From Borrelia parkeri (GTDB lineage Bacteria > Spirochaetota > Spirochaetia > Borreliales > Borreliaceae), in assembly GCF_023035815.1 (NCBI RefSeq), contig NZ_CP073159.1:62001-126000 (forward strand): a stretch of DNA of 64,000 bases. The letters are read 5' to 3'. The position numbers were made by a program, and so were the translations under genes. Under the pieces are notes generated by a model. It saw nothing but the letters and a program-made list of their open reading frames with translations, was not told the DNA's origin and searched no databases. Each line of letters opens with the position of its first letter. Position 1 is the stretch's first letter. Of the stretch, positions 49,154 through 59,290 are shown one piece after another.

Positions 49154-49447
49154 TTAATATTTCTTCACAAAAGGAAGTAAAGCCATATATCTAGCTTTTT
49201 TAACCTCTAGTGCAAGACGCCTCTGATGCTTAGCAGAAGTGCCTGTAATTCTCCTAGGCAATATTTTCCCTTGCTCTGTAATAAACTTCTTAAGGAAATC
49301 AAATTCTTTATAATCAGGAACTCTATCCATATCACAAAATCTACATGTCTTTTTCTTAAAAAATCTAAAATTAGGGTTTTTTTTAAAACCATCTTGATGT
49401 CCATCAGTCCTTGAGTCTCTCTGATGGGAATCTATATCTTTATACAT
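49154..49447 (-). CDS. rpsR: 30S ribosomal protein S18
   Basis: 97 residues. The conserved core is CRFCDMD at 36-42, then [32 protein letters not shown]. The first 30 residues are a hydrophilic extension ([15 protein letters not shown]) beyond the E. coli protein. A CxxC pair that can bind zinc in some S18 proteins is present. It sits between ssb and rplI with short spacers. Confidence 0.96.
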   Translation of the reverse strand: MYKDIDSHQRDSRTDGHQDGFKKNPNFRFFKKKTCRFCDMDRVPDYKEFDFLKKFITEQGKILPRRITGTSAKHQRRLALEVKKARYMALLPFVKKY

Positions 49448-49459
49448 AAATTAAAACTC

Positions 49460-49897
49460 CTAAAAAGGTATATCTTCATTAAAACCGTCATCAAAACCAA
49501 TATCTGTAAACGAATCTGGCTTCTTATAACTTTCAAAACCAACATCATTAGCACCTTTAGTAGTAATAAGTGAGCCAAACATTTGAATATCATCTACTAA
49601 AACACTGCATCGGTTCTTCTTATCTCCAGTGTTTTTATCTTGCCAACTCTCATACCTTAAAGAACCACTAATCACAACTTGTTTTCCTTTCTTAAGAAAA
49701 GAACCAAGACTCTCAGCTCTCTTACCAAAGAGAGTACAATCAAAAAATTGAGCATAATCCATCCATTCCTCATTTTTTTTCACCCTTCTGTTATTAGCTA
49801 AACCAAATTTAAGAATAGCCATACCTGCCTCAGTATAAGTAAGCTCAGAATCCCTAGTAAGCCTACCAGATAATACTAAGGAATTAATATCGGCCAT
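49460..49897 (-). CDS. ssb: Single-stranded DNA-binding protein
   Basis: 145 residues: OB-fold with NSLVLSGRLTRDSELTYTEAG and VISGSLRYESWQDKNTG, then a short linker and the acidic partner-binding tip ending FNEDIPF. The linker is short compared with E. coli SSB. Located between rpsF and rpsR, the standard bacterial arrangement. Confidence 0.95.
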   Translation of the reverse strand: MADINSLVLSGRLTRDSELTYTEAGMAILKFGLANNRRVKKNEEWMDYAQFFDCTLFGKRAESLGSFLKKGKQVVISGSLRYESWQDKNTGDKKNRCSVLVDDIQMFGSLITTKGANDVGFESYKKPDSFTDIGFDDGFNEDIPF

Positions 49898-49908
49898 CTA
49901 CAACCTCC

Positions 49909-50310
49909 TCAATCTACTTTTACATCAACATTAGAATTAAACTCTGATGATTCTTTTTCTTTAATATCCCTATTATCCTTGAACTCTCTAAAATTTCTTC
50001 TCTTAACTTTTTTGACACTAACCTTTTTGTTAATCTTAACCAAGATCATATATCTTAACAAATTTTTAATAAGTTTTAATTGAGTTTCAAGCTCTTTCAA
50101 ATTCTCACTATCCATCTTAAATTCTATTATTTCATATCTACCACGCAACTGCTTCCTAATAGGATATTCTAATGCCCTCTCTCCAAGAGAATTTTCAGCA
50201 AAATCACTAGCATTAAAAGCTGTTAACTGTTTTTTTACCTCTTCTAAAGCAGCTTTATATTCAAGTTCTTCACTCTTAAACAAAAAACAAGCTTCATACT
50301 TTTTTATCAT
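49909..50310 (-). CDS. rpsF: 30S ribosomal protein S6
   Basis: 133 residues. The core (KKYEACFLFKSEE start, ALEYPIRKQLRGRYEIIEFKMD, and LLRYMILVKIN) is the S6 fold; the C-terminus has a hydrophilic tail. First gene of the operon. Shine-Dalgarno AAGGAG precedes the ATG. S6 binds S18 on the platform, and the two are co-expressed here. Confidence 0.95.
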   Translation of the reverse strand: MIKKYEACFLFKSEELEYKAALEEVKKQLTAFNASDFAENSLGERALEYPIRKQLRGRYEIIEFKMDSENLKELETQLKLIKNLLRYMILVKINKKVSVKKVKRRNFREFKDNRDIKEKESSEFNSNVDVKVD

Positions 50311-50396
50311 TATAACTCCTTATGGTCTTAATCGTACCATAAACCTTGTAAATTTATGGCAAAGGTTATCTCAATACTATAACAAATTATTTAAGT

Positions 50397-50422
50397 AGTA
50401 TATAAAAATACTTGTTTTTTTT
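50397..50422 (+). terminator. Hairpin plus T8 on the plus strand, orphan terminator-like element
   Basis: AGTAT/ATACT stem with a 6-base loop (50397-50412), two bases, then eight T (50415-50422). The orientation does not fit either neighbouring gene (both minus strand). Confidence 0.35.
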
Positions 50423-50552
50423 CAATATTGAGCAAAAAATCTTTTCAAAATACTCTTCACAGAACAATTAAAAATCCTACTCTACTATCTTTAAAAACCA
50501 TTCTATTAAAAGATACCTTTTATATACCATAAATAACCCAGCTAAAAATTTA

Positions 50553-50569
50553 AGTTCTTAAAAAGAACT
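50553..50569 (-). terminator. Terminator hairpin of the PTS gene
   Basis: AGTTCTT/AAGAACT perfect 7-bp stem with a 3-base loop, about 78 bases beyond the PTS stop. On the minus strand it is followed by TAAATTTTT. Confidence 0.5.
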
Positions 50570-50646
50570 CTTTAAAACAAAGTAAAAAAAACAACTTATA
50601 TAACACAAATTCATAATTTTAAGTAATCTTCTAACCTAAATAAATT

Positions 50647-52341
50647 TTAATTATCAGAATCATCCTTATTAAGTTTGTAAACTTTTCCTGTCGAACCTTG
50701 TCTTTCAAGCTTATCATCTTCTTTCATTTCAATATATGCTTTAATACCATATTTCACATTATCAGATGCAACAATAGCACTGGCCTTAAAAAGTTTTTCA
50801 GGAGAATAATTTTTAATCGCTTGTTTTATATAATAAACATTTGTTCCATAATCAATTTTAATTGTATTATCAATTGTAACAATATCTAAAGCACCTGTTT
50901 TTTTAAGAAAATCTTCTGATATAAGCTCAGGACTGAAAACTACAAACATTAAGTTTGTTGAGACAACATTAAACTCTTGAATATTATCAAGACCTCCAAG
51001 ACCTTGGGCTATAAGATGTGCAATTCCCATTCCTTCAACTTCCCCTTCACTACCAGCAAAAAATGGCTCACCAACACCAAAAATCTGAAAATCAAAATAA
51101 TTATAAACCCATTTAAAAGTAAAATAATATAAAGCAAAAAATGCAAATCCTAATGGTAATAAATAAAGCCAATTTGTCTTGGCATGCCCCTGTAACACCC
51201 CAAACATTAAAAAATCAAAAAATCCAGCAGAAAAAGTAACACCAACTGCAATATCAAGTACATTAGCAATCAACAACGCAAACCCGGTATAAATGGCATG
51301 TATAAAATAAAGCAAAGGTGCAGTAAAAACAAATAAAAATTCTAAAGGCTCCGTAATTCCAGTTAAAAAAGCTGCAAAAGCACCTGAAAATAACAAAGAC
51401 ACGATCTTACTCTTATCATCATGAATGATTCCTCTATAAACCCCCAATGCCGCCCCAGGAAGTCCAAACATAATAGATAGATAAAACCCACTATTGAACC
51501 TGGAAATACTTGGGGAAAACCTAATAAGATATGGATCTGCTAATTGAGCATAAAATATATTCTGAATACCACCAACAACTTGACCATCAATAATTTCTGT
51601 TCCTCCCAATGAAGTAAAATTAAAAGGAAATGTAAGAATGGAATGAAGCCCCAAAGGAATGAGTAGTCTATTTAAAAACCCATAAAGAAAACTATTAAAA
51701 TAGTTAAATTTAGCAATAAAAAATCCAAAAGAAGTAATTAATTCATTAAAATATGGCCAAATTAAAACAAATATTATCCCCAATAAAATACAAAAAGGAA
51801 AAACTACTATGGGAACAAAACGAAAACCAGAAAAAAAGTTTAAAGGTCCAGGTAACTCGATACAATAAAACTTATTGTGCAAATATCCAACTAATAGTCC
51901 AACTGATAAAGAACCCAAAATACCTGTATTTAAAGTTTGAATTCCTAAAATATTTACTTGACCAACAGAAGACATTAAATTAGGCTCAACAAGTCTTGAA
52001 AACACATCTAGAAAATAATTCTCAGTAATATTAAAAATCAAATATCCAACAAGACCTGAGAGTGCAGCGGGACCCTTTTGAGCTCTAGCGACTCCAACAG
52101 TAATTCCTATAACAAAAAGCAATGGAATATTCACAATAATAATATTACTGGTACTCTTAATAAGTCCCAAAACAACTTTAACAACAAAATTATCAACGTA
52201 AAACAAATTAGAAGGATTTAACAATGCAGATCCAATTCCAAGCATTAAACAAAAAATTGTCACAACAGAAATTGGTAATTTTACTGCACTAGAAAACTTT
52301 TGCAAATTAGCAAATCTAAAAACTTTTAAAAAATTTATCAC
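50647..52341 (-). CDS. malX: PTS IIBC protein, glucose/maltose (MalX) type, IIB cysteine missing
   Basis: Sugar permease of the PTS glucose superfamily. The start is probably the GTG at 52341 (GGAGAGG lies 6 bases upstream); an ATG 5 codons earlier has no Shine-Dalgarno. The IIC part (about 1-425) has ten or so helices and the family motifs GLHSILTFPF and FLTGITEPLEFLFVF. The C-terminal 120 residues align with IIB (QGLGGLDNIQEFNV), but the phosphorylated cysteine of the family's CxTRLR motif is absent: the stretch reads NVVSTNLMF, and the protein's only cysteines are in the membrane part. It may depend on another IIB or act otherwise. It has its own terminator. Confidence 0.85.
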   Translation of the reverse strand: MINFLKVFRFANLQKFSSAVKLPISVVTIFCLMLGIGSALLNPSNLFYVDNFVVKVVLGLIKSTSNIIIVNIPLLFVIGITVGVARAQKGPAALSGLVGYLIFNITENYFLDVFSRLVEPNLMSSVGQVNILGIQTLNTGILGSLSVGLLVGYLHNKFYCIELPGPLNFFSGFRFVPIVVFPFCILLGIIFVLIWPYFNELITSFGFFIAKFNYFNSFLYGFLNRLLIPLGLHSILTFPFNFTSLGGTEIIDGQVVGGIQNIFYAQLADPYLIRFSPSISRFNSGFYLSIMFGLPGAALGVYRGIIHDDKSKIVSLLFSGAFAAFLTGITEPLEFLFVFTAPLLYFIHAIYTGFALLIANVLDIAVGVTFSAGFFDFLMFGVLQGHAKTNWLYLLPLGFAFFALYYFTFKWVYNYFDFQIFGVGEPFFAGSEGEVEGMGIAHLIAQGLGGLDNIQEFNVVSTNLMFVVFSPELISEDFLKKTGALDIVTIDNTIKIDYGTNVYYIKQAIKNYSPEKLFKASAIVASDNVKYGIKAYIEMKEDDKLERQGSTGKVYKLNKDDSDN

Positions 52342-52585
52342 TCTAGACCTCTCCATTCAAAAACTTAAGACAATATGCATTATATAGCTTTTTTACAAAA
52401 AGAGAGGTACTAATAGAAAAAATTTAAGAAGAAAATTATGCAATAACATCAATTTAGCCTTCAGTTTCATACTAAACTATTCTTGATCACTTGATTTATG
52501 TATTTTTTTGAACTAATATACCTAAAATAAATAAGAACAAATGCATGTTCTAAAAATAAAAATGAATACAGAGAAGAGTAGGTTT

Positions 52586-53275
52586 ATGTTTGAAAAAGAT
52601 AAAAAATACACATCATATAAAGAGCCAATACCTAAAAATGAATTATTTAGTTCAATATCTCACTTATTTGGCATTATTTTATCAATAATAGGAACAACAA
52701 TTCTCATTACTCTATCAACTCATTCAAAAAAGTATCTCCATGCAATATTATTTCTTATCTATGGCTCATCAATGACATTACTATATACGATGAGTACTCT
52801 TTATCACATTTTTACAAAAGGAAGCAAAATAAAACAACTCTTTAGAAAATTTGATCATATTTCAATATTTATATTAATAGCAGGAACATACACTCCACCA
52901 TGTCTAATTCTCATGCCAAATGTTTATGGAAAAATAATCCTCATAACCGTTTGGGGATTTGCTATTCTAGGAATTATTTTTAAATCAATATACGTAAACA
53001 GTCCTGGATGGCTTAACGGATGCATATTTATACTTATGGGATGGAGCATCATATTCGGAATCAGACTCATTTATAATATCCTCCCTATACAAGGATTCTT
53101 ATGGCTAGCACTTGGGGGTATTCTCTACACACTAGGAGGAATAGTTTACTCAACAAGCAAAAAACTTAATCCAATAGCAAATATGAGAATGCATGATTTT
53201 TTTCATATTTTAATCTTATTTGCATCTTTTGCTCATTTTTGGTTCATGTTCAAATATATACTCCCTATTGATTAA
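52586..53275 (+). CDS. Hemolysin III / PAQR-family membrane protein
   Basis: About 229 residues with seven helices of the HlyIII/YqfA (PAQR-like) family. Signature blocks: [36 protein letters not shown] and the C-terminal [19 protein letters not shown], whose His and Asp residues form the presumed metal site. The start is uncertain: the ATG at 52586 has weak AAGAG upstream, and an ATG at 52541 would add 15 residues. Hemolytic activity is historical naming for the family and is not implied. Its 3' end faces rseP. Confidence 0.88.
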   Translation: MFEKDKKYTSYKEPIPKNELFSSISHLFGIILSIIGTTILITLSTHSKKYLHAILFLIYGSSMTLLYTMSTLYHIFTKGSKIKQLFRKFDHISIFILIAGTYTPPCLILMPNVYGKIILITVWGFAILGIIFKSIYVNSPGWLNGCIFILMGWSIIFGIRLIYNILPIQGFLWLALGGILYTLGGIVYSTSKKLNPIANMRMHDFFHILILFASFAHFWFMFKYILPID

Positions 53276-53289
53276 AGATCAGATAAACT

Positions 53290-53305
53290 CTGCTTGAACA
53301 AGCAG
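53290..53305. terminator. Small hairpin between convergent genes
   Basis: CTGCTT/AAGCAG stem with a 4-base loop between the ends of the hemolysin-III and rseP genes. No T-run on either side, so it is a weak, possibly bidirectional terminator. Confidence 0.4.
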
Positions 53306-53315
53306 TATAAATTGA

Positions 53316-54596
53316 CTAAAGATTACGTAAATCGTTAAAAAACCCTAATATAAAAAGAATTAACATCAACAAAATACCAAAAATATAAAAATAATAAATA
53401 ACTTTTGCCCTAAATCGTTTCCCACGCAAGATTTCAATTAAACTAATAAGAATTTGACCTCCATCAAGCATTGGAATTACAACAAAAAACAAATTCATAC
53501 CAGCAATAAGTAAATTAAAAATAGCAATAGTATTAAACCAAGATAATATTCCAAAAGAAAAAGAATTAACAAAAATATTAATCATACCAACAGGTCCTGT
53601 GACATTTTTAGCATTATTCTTAAAATTAGTGAATAATGCAACAATAGAGTAAAGAATATGACCTAAAATATTTAAGACTTTATTAAAAGAATTTTTAATA
53701 GCAATTCCTAAATTATCTGATTTAACCACTCGCTCTAAACCAGGCAATAAATAAATTCCTAAACTTTTATTAGTATCTTGAAATACTAACCTTGAAGTTA
53801 AAATCTCTCCATTTCTCTCATACTTAATATCCACCACGTTAGAATCAAGCTTCTCAATCAAATTGTTTAACTCCACATTATTATTTAAAATCATATCATT
53901 AATGCTTATTATCTTATCATTAGGTTTAAGACCGGCAACTTCAGCTGAAGAATTTATTTTAACTTTAGAAATAATAAGATTTACCCAAGGACCAATTTGC
54001 TTTAAAAGCTTATCTAAGCTTGTATAATCTTCAAAACTAATAGTCTTACTCTCCCTTAAAACTATGAAAGTCACTCTTGAATCTTTTAAAGGAACAACTT
54101 TATTTAAATCGGAAAAATATCTTATATCACTATTATTAACGCTTAAAATAACATCCCCATCTCTAAATTTACTCAAAACATTATTATTAATAACTACTAT
54201 TTTATTAGAATAATCAGGATAAACAATACCTATCATTTCTATTGCAATAAAAACAATTAACGCAAAAATTAAATTAAAAAGAGGTCCTGCAAAATATATT
54301 AATATTTTCTTAAAATTAGAAATACCAAAAATAGAATCTTTATCCGCTTCAAGCTGTCTATTTAATCTAAGCTCATTTTCTAAATGTTCAGCTCCTTTAA
54401 GCTTACAATACCCCCCCAAAAAAATAGGAGAAAATCTATACTCTGTGTCTTTTATTTTAAATTTAAAAAGACTAGGACCTATCCCTATAGAAAAAACTTC
54501 AACCTTAACTTTAAAAAGTTTTGCAAAGAATAAATGACCTAATTCATGAATGAATATTATAAAGGTAAACGCCAAAATACTAAGAAAAATATACAT
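53316..54596 (-). CDS. rseP: RseP-type site-2 membrane zinc metalloprotease
   Basis: Intramembrane protease of the M50 family. 426 residues from the ATG at 54596, with GGGGG 6 bases upstream (a TTG just before is in frame). The HExxH zinc site is HELGH (17-21) in the first helix, and the third ligand Asp lies in VIPMLDGGQIL near the end. A PDZ-like domain (about 190-290, ending VDIKYERNG) precedes two or three final helices. Substrates in Borrelia are unknown. It is the last gene of the large translation/envelope cluster. Confidence 0.92.
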   Translation of the reverse strand: MYIFLSILAFTFIIFIHELGHLFFAKLFKVKVEVFSIGIGPSLFKFKIKDTEYRFSPIFLGGYCKLKGAEHLENELRLNRQLEADKDSIFGISNFKKILIYFAGPLFNLIFALIVFIAIEMIGIVYPDYSNKIVVINNNVLSKFRDGDVILSVNNSDIRYFSDLNKVVPLKDSRVTFIVLRESKTISFEDYTSLDKLLKQIGPWVNLIISKVKINSSAEVAGLKPNDKIISINDMILNNNVELNNLIEKLDSNVVDIKYERNGEILTSRLVFQDTNKSLGIYLLPGLERVVKSDNLGIAIKNSFNKVLNILGHILYSIVALFTNFKNNAKNVTGPVGMINIFVNSFSFGILSWFNTIAIFNLLIAGMNLFFVVIPMLDGGQILISLIEILRGKRFRAKVIYYFYIFGILLMLILFILGFFNDLRNL

Positions 54597-54612
54597 CAAT
54601 TACCCCCAAAAA

Positions 54613-55476
54613 TTATGACAAATATAAATAAAATATAGGACCTGTTAAAAGGTATGAATCAATTGAATCAAGAGCACCACCTCTACCAGGAATAATATTG
54701 CCAGAGTCTTTAACTCCTGCACTACGTTTAAGTCCAGATTCAAACAAATCACCAATAATAGTAAAAAATCCTATTAAGACACCAAAAATCATAGCTTCTC
54801 CATAAGTTAAATTTATCAAACCTAAACATACTACAACTATTGCAACAATAACAGAAAATAATATACCGCCTAAAAATCCCATTATCGTTTTATTGGGACT
54901 AATAATTGTAGGTCTATAACTATTTTTTCCCAAAAAATATCCAACAAGATAAGCAAAAGTATCATTACCACTAACCATAGAGAAAAGTATTAATAAAAGA
55001 ATAGGTGCTTTTGGCAAAGTAGTAATAGCAACAACAAATGACATCAAAACACCCGGATATATAAGTATGAAAATTATCGAGGTTGCCTGCGATAAAAAAT
55101 TAACAATTTCATTCTCTTTAATGAAAACTAAATTAACAATCCAGTTACTAAAAACTAAAGTTATAACCAAATAAAATATTATATTTATACCCAAATCAAA
55201 AACATTGCAATGCACATATGTCAAAATTGGAGGAGCTATCCCTAAAAAGAAAGATAAAGTACCAGAAATGGAAGAAGATTTAACCTTAAGCAAATCATTA
55301 ACTTCCTTTGCAGCAATTCCACTAAACATAAAAATTAAAATATTAATAAATAAATAATTATTAAACTCTAAAAATATTAAAAACAAAACTAAAGGAACAA
55401 AAAACAGAAATGTCCCCAGTCGTGAAATAAATGCTAATTTTTTAGACCTAAGATTAAATAAACTTTTATCTCCCAA
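54613..55476 (-). CDS. cdsA: Phosphatidate cytidylyltransferase
   Basis: Makes CDP-diacylglycerol for phospholipid synthesis. About 287 residues from a TTG at 55476 (AGGAAGAGG 5 bases upstream). Longer readings to 55578 overlap uppS by more than 100 bases and add non-family residues. Eight or so helices. The CDP-alcohol signature near the C-terminus reads [25 protein letters not shown], with the expected Lys, Asp and GGxLDxxDS elements. It overlaps uppS by 11 bases in this reading. Confidence 0.92.
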   Translation of the reverse strand: MGDKSLFNLRSKKLAFISRLGTFLFFVPLVLFLIFLEFNNYLFINILIFMFSGIAAKEVNDLLKVKSSSISGTLSFFLGIAPPILTYVHCNVFDLGINIIFYLVITLVFSNWIVNLVFIKENEIVNFLSQATSIIFILIYPGVLMSFVVAITTLPKAPILLLILFSMVSGNDTFAYLVGYFLGKNSYRPTIISPNKTIMGFLGGILFSVIVAIVVVCLGLINLTYGEAMIFGVLIGFFTIIGDLFESGLKRSAGVKDSGNIIPGRGGALDSIDSYLLTGPIFYLYLS

Positions 55477-56158
55477 AATTCCTCTTCCTATTTTTAAAAT
55501 ATTCCAAGTCTTTATCATAATGCGAAACGGAATACTCTGGCCATAAAACACTTGAAAAAACAAATTCACAATAAGCAATTCTCCATAAAAGAAAATTACT
55601 TATTCTCATGTCTCCACCAGTACGAATTAAAAGATCAAGATCACAAAGTTCAGGATTGTCCAAAAATTTAGAAAATATAATCTCATCTAAAGTCTCAAAC
55701 TGTAACCCACTTCCCAGAATTTTCTTAGTAGCTCTAACTATTTCATTTCGACCACCATAATTAATTGCCAAATTTAACACAAGCCCATCAAATTTTTTTG
55801 TAAAATCAATAGTATCAATGATGGACTTTCTTACTTCTTTACTTAAAGCTTCAATATCTCCTGATACTAGTATTTTTATATTATTTGTACTATAAAATTC
55901 AAATTCAGAACTTAAATAATCGGCAATCAAAAACATCAAATGTTCTATTTCAGATTTTGTCCTATTCCAATTTTCTGTAGAAAAAACATAGAGAGATAAA
56001 TATTTTATGCCTAATTTAAGAGAATATTTAACTATTTCCTTAGCCCTCTTTAAGCCTTCTTTGTGTCCTTCAAACAATGACAGACCTCTTTTTAAAGCCC
56101 ATCTTCTATTTCCATCCATTATGATCCCAACATGCATTGGAAGGGAATTATTATTCAT
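55466..56158 (-). CDS. uppS: Undecaprenyl (polyprenyl) diphosphate synthase
   Basis: Makes the lipid carrier for peptidoglycan from isoprenyl diphosphates. 230 residues. The catalytic Asp15 is in MDGNRRWA; the [21 protein letters not shown] and [18 protein letters not shown] blocks are all present. The 5-base spacer to frr and overlap with cdsA place it in the same transcript as the translation factors. Confidence 0.96.
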   Translation of the reverse strand: MNNNSLPMHVGIIMDGNRRWALKRGLSLFEGHKEGLKRAKEIVKYSLKLGIKYLSLYVFSTENWNRTKSEIEHLMFLIADYLSSEFEFYSTNNIKILVSGDIEALSKEVRKSIIDTIDFTKKFDGLVLNLAINYGGRNEIVRATKKILGSGLQFETLDEIIFSKFLDNPELCDLDLLIRTGGDMRISNFLLWRIAYCEFVFSSVLWPEYSVSHYDKDLEYFKNRKRNFGR

Positions 56159-56162
56159 AAAT

Positions 56163-56717
56163 TTAAACTTCCATTATTTCTTTTGTTTTTAAATCAAAAA
56201 TCTCATCTATTTTCTTAATATAAGAATTAGTATCTCTTTGAATATCATCTAAAATCCGATGCAAATCATCTTCAGTAATCTGAGAATCTTTTTCTTGCTT
56301 CTTGGCATTATTATTTAATTCCTGCCTTATATTTCTGGCCGCAACCTTATATTCTTCCGCAATTTTTTTTGCCTGCTTTACTATTTCTTTACGTCTCTCA
56401 ACAGTTAATACAGGTACTTTAATTCTAAGGACAGCCCCATCACTTGAAGGATTCATAGAAAGATCTGAATTAAGTATAGCCTGTTCTATTTTAGATAATA
56501 AGCTTTTATCCCAAGGCTGAATTACAATAAGCCTTGCCTCGGGAATACTAATATTGGCAACCCTAGTTAAAGGGGTCTTTTCTCCATAATAATCAACTAA
56601 TACTTTATCAAAAAGAGAGCTATTTATCCTACCCGTTCTTAAAGATTTATATTCACTCTCAAGAGATAAAAGAACTTTACTCATCTTTTCGTCCAATAAA
56701 GCCTTATATTCCTCCAT
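56163..56717 (-). CDS. frr: Ribosome recycling factor
   Basis: Splits post-termination ribosomes with EF-G. 184 residues, full length. Opens with a helix containing [28 protein letters not shown]; the [14 protein letters not shown] and [23 protein letters not shown] blocks are diagnostic. It follows tsf after 36 bases. Confidence 0.97.
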   Translation of the reverse strand: MEEYKALLDEKMSKVLLSLESEYKSLRTGRINSSLFDKVLVDYYGEKTPLTRVANISIPEARLIVIQPWDKSLLSKIEQAILNSDLSMNPSSDGAVLRIKVPVLTVERRKEIVKQAKKIAEEYKVAARNIRQELNNNAKKQEKDSQITEDDLHRILDDIQRDTNSYIKKIDEIFDLKTKEIMEV

Positions 56718-56753
56718 TCAAGCCTCCTTAAAAATTAAAAAGATCATAAATAA

Positions 56754-57590
56754 TTACCCAACACTTAAATATTTAAAATCTACTATCTCTATCTTGGTTA
56801 AAATTGATTTAGAAATCTCCTCAATCTTTTCTTTAACGGTAAGTTTATCATCCTTTACAAATCCTTGTTCCAAGAGAGCAATTTCTCCCAAATGTTTTTT
56901 AAGTTTCCCAGATACTATCCCTTTAATTACAGCTTCAGGTTTTCCACTAGCTTCCATCTGCTTTGTAAACACTTCTTCCTGCTCTTTAATATAATTAGGA
57001 CAAATATCACCAACGCTTAAATAAAGCGGAGCAAAAGCTGCTACATGTAAAGCTAAATCCATTGCAAGATTATTTAAACTCTCATCTTCCATTTTTAAAA
57101 CATCATCTACCTTTAATTTAATAAAAACACCTATCTTAGATTGCTCTCCATGAAGATAATTTTTTACAAGTTCATTAGATATAATATTTGAAATATAAAT
57201 CTTACTTACATGAATATTTTCCTTGATTGTGGCTGCTAAATTTTTAATTTCAAGCTCTTGCTGCTCATTTAAAGAATCTTTACCACTCTCAACCAATTGT
57301 TTTATCAAAGAATTTCCAAAAGTTACAAAATCACTATTCATAGCAACAAAATCTGTTTCACACGAAATAAGCAAAAGGCCTACTCTCTCTTTATTTACAT
57401 AAGAAAATACTCGCCCTTCCTTAGCATCCCTACCACTTCTCTTATCAGCAGATGCAATACCCATCTCTCGAAGTTTTTTCTTAGCCAATTCAAAATCACC
57501 ACCAACAGCATCTAATGCCTTCTTACAATCACCAAATCCAGCTCCAGTCGCATCTCTAAGCTTTTTTACCTCTTGAGGACTAATACTCAT
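56754..57590 (-). CDS. tsf: Elongation factor Ts
   Basis: Nucleotide exchange factor for EF-Tu. 278 residues. N-terminal UBA-like domain with [16 protein letters not shown], then the core with [11 protein letters not shown]. Located directly downstream of rpsB (17-base gap), the standard arrangement. Confidence 0.97.
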   Translation of the reverse strand: MSISPQEVKKLRDATGAGFGDCKKALDAVGGDFELAKKKLREMGIASADKRSGRDAKEGRVFSYVNKERVGLLLISCETDFVAMNSDFVTFGNSLIKQLVESGKDSLNEQQELEIKNLAATIKENIHVSKIYISNIISNELVKNYLHGEQSKIGVFIKLKVDDVLKMEDESLNNLAMDLALHVAAFAPLYLSVGDICPNYIKEQEEVFTKQMEASGKPEAVIKGIVSGKLKKHLGEIALLEQGFVKDDKLTVKEKIEEISKSILTKIEIVDFKYLSVG

Positions 57591-57607
57591 ATTATTCTCC
57601 TTAAATT

Positions 57608-58372
57608 TTATAATTCTTTTTTTTCATTCTTAACTTCAATTTCACTCATTAAGTCTTCTTCATTCAAATTTTCAACTATCTGAATTCCAACCTCTTTATC
57701 ACTCTCCAAAATAGCATCAGATATTATCTTAGTAAATAAAGCAACGGAACGAATTGCATCATCATTTCCAGGAATTGGACAGTCAATCACATCTGGATTA
57801 CAATTTGTATCAACAACTGAAATTATAGGAATACCAAGCTTCCTAGCCTCATTAATCACTATTTGTTCTCTTTTAGGATCAATAATGAAAATAGCACCGG
57901 GAAGCTCTTCCATATCTTTAATTCCCGTTAAATTTTTAGATAATTTTAACTTTTCACGATTAAGTTGAGAAACTTCCTTTTTACTAATCATCTCAAAAGT
58001 TCCATCAATTTCCATTTTTTCTAATTTCTTTAATTTCTGAACTGATTTTTTAATAGTATTAAAGTTTGAAAGCATTCCACCAAGCCATCTATTGTTAACA
58101 TAAGGCATATCACTTCTTCTGGCTTCTTGTTCAATTATCTCACTTGCCTGCTTTTTAGTACCAACAAACAAGACCTTTTTACCACTTTTTATAACACTTT
58201 GAACAAGTTCATAAGAATCTTTAATACCTTGCAAAGTTTTTTGCAAATCCAAAATATGGATTTCATTTCTCTCTGAAAAGATAAACCTTTTCATTCTTGG
58301 ATCAAGCCTTTTTACCTGATGTCCAAAATGAACTCCGGCTTCTAAAAGACTTTTCATAGTAATAACTGCCAA
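57608..58372 (-). CDS. rpsB: 30S ribosomal protein S2
   Basis: 254 residues. Starts [27 protein letters not shown]; contains [29 protein letters not shown] and [11 protein letters not shown]. The acidic C-terminal tail ([18 protein letters not shown]) is longer than usual. First of the rpsB-tsf-frr trio. Confidence 0.97.
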   Translation of the reverse strand: MAVITMKSLLEAGVHFGHQVKRLDPRMKRFIFSERNEIHILDLQKTLQGIKDSYELVQSVIKSGKKVLFVGTKKQASEIIEQEARRSDMPYVNNRWLGGMLSNFNTIKKSVQKLKKLEKMEIDGTFEMISKKEVSQLNREKLKLSKNLTGIKDMEELPGAIFIIDPKREQIVINEARKLGIPIISVVDTNCNPDVIDCPIPGNDDAIRSVALFTKIISDAILESDKEVGIQIVENLNEEDLMSEIEVKNEKKEL

Positions 58373-58396
58373 AATGACCTCCTAAATCCCTCGCTT

Positions 58397-59008
58397 TTAC
58401 TCACTACTTAATATAGTGGAAATTACGTTTTCTCTAATAAGAATATCATAAAACAAACCAATTGGTAAGCCTATGATATTTGAATAACTACCATTAATAT
58501 ATTCAATCAAAATATCTGCAACACCATTTTTAAGACTTATACCTCCAGCTTTATCTTTCCAATGCCCAAGTGCAATATAATGATAAACAATATCTGGGGT
58601 TAATTCCCTAAATTTAATAAATGAAACCTCACAGGCTTTAATTATTTTCTCTTTCCCTGGAATAAATACACAAAAACTAGTCTCAACCTCAATAAGCTTA
58701 TGACTATATCCCATTATCTTACTAAAAGCTTCCTTTTCATCACTTAATTTTCCAACATAAATCGAATCATTCCTTAACAAAGTATCAACAGTAATTAAAC
58801 ATTTATCCTTGCCATATTTCTCAATAGCATTAGTAAGTTTAAGAACCGCTATCCTCTTTGTAACGCCAATTTCACCTGATTTCATTATTGAATCTTCATC
58901 AATATCAACACTAAGGGATAAAAATTTAATTTTCAAAGCCTCTAAAAACTCGGCCCTAGCAAAAGAATTTGATACAAGTGCAATCTCAAAATTTTCTCTA
59001 TAAATCAT
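58397..59008 (-). CDS. maf: Maf-like nucleotide pyrophosphatase
   Basis: 203 residues of the Maf/HAM1-like fold, which hydrolyses non-canonical or excess nucleoside triphosphates. The N-terminal SNSFARAEFLEAL matches the family's SxSPRRxELL loosely; CLITVDTLLRND takes the place of AADTVV, and GGISLKNGVADIL and YSNIIGLPIG match the C-terminal GxAG and NVxGLP elements. It is divergent, so substrate class cannot be assigned. The start overlaps the small membrane protein upstream by 11 bases. Confidence 0.82.
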   Translation of the reverse strand: MIYRENFEIALVSNSFARAEFLEALKIKFLSLSVDIDEDSIMKSGEIGVTKRIAVLKLTNAIEKYGKDKCLITVDTLLRNDSIYVGKLSDEKEAFSKIMGYSHKLIEVETSFCVFIPGKEKIIKACEVSFIKFRELTPDIVYHYIALGHWKDKAGGISLKNGVADILIEYINGSYSNIIGLPIGLFYDILIRENVISTILSSE

Positions 59009-59276
59009 TTTTACTTCTCTCAGAAAATCCTAATAAAGATATCAAAACTATTGAACCAATAACTGGGAACAAATAAAATAAAACATCCACTTGTCTATTA
59101 TAATAATCGGAATAAAAAAGAGGTATAAAAAACAAAAATAAAACACTTCCTAAAAAACTTATCAAATAAATCATCAAAAAACCAAATCTCAATATACCAA
59201 AAAAGACAACAAAAAAACTTACCACAAAAGAAATAATAATATTAGTTAAAATTAAATGAAAAAAAAACGTTACCAT
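58998..59276 (-). CDS. Small membrane protein, unknown function
   Basis: 92 residues with three hydrophobic segments (about 5-28, 32-53, 65-82) and short polar ends. No family recognised. It overlaps maf by 11 bases and follows the lipoprotein gene by 15, so it is part of the cluster. Confidence 0.6.
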   Translation of the reverse strand: MVTFFFHLILTNIIISFVVSFFVVFFGILRFGFLMIYLISFLGSVLFLFFIPLFYSDYYNRQVDVLFYLFPVIGSIVLISLLGFSERSKNDL

Positions 59277-59290
59277 GCCTTGGCCTTTAA

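Larger units (their letters stand above)
50311..50646. other. 336-base intergenic region between rpsF and the PTS gene
   Basis: It holds the rpsF Shine-Dalgarno and leader, a possible minus-strand extended -10 (TGG-TACGAT, hexamer 50331-50336), a CCATAAA/TTTATGG inverted pair near 50337-50359, a plus-oriented hairpin with T8 (50397-50422) and the PTS-gene terminator hairpin (50553-50569). No open reading frame worth calling was seen and no tRNA-like fold was recognised. Confidence 0.5.
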
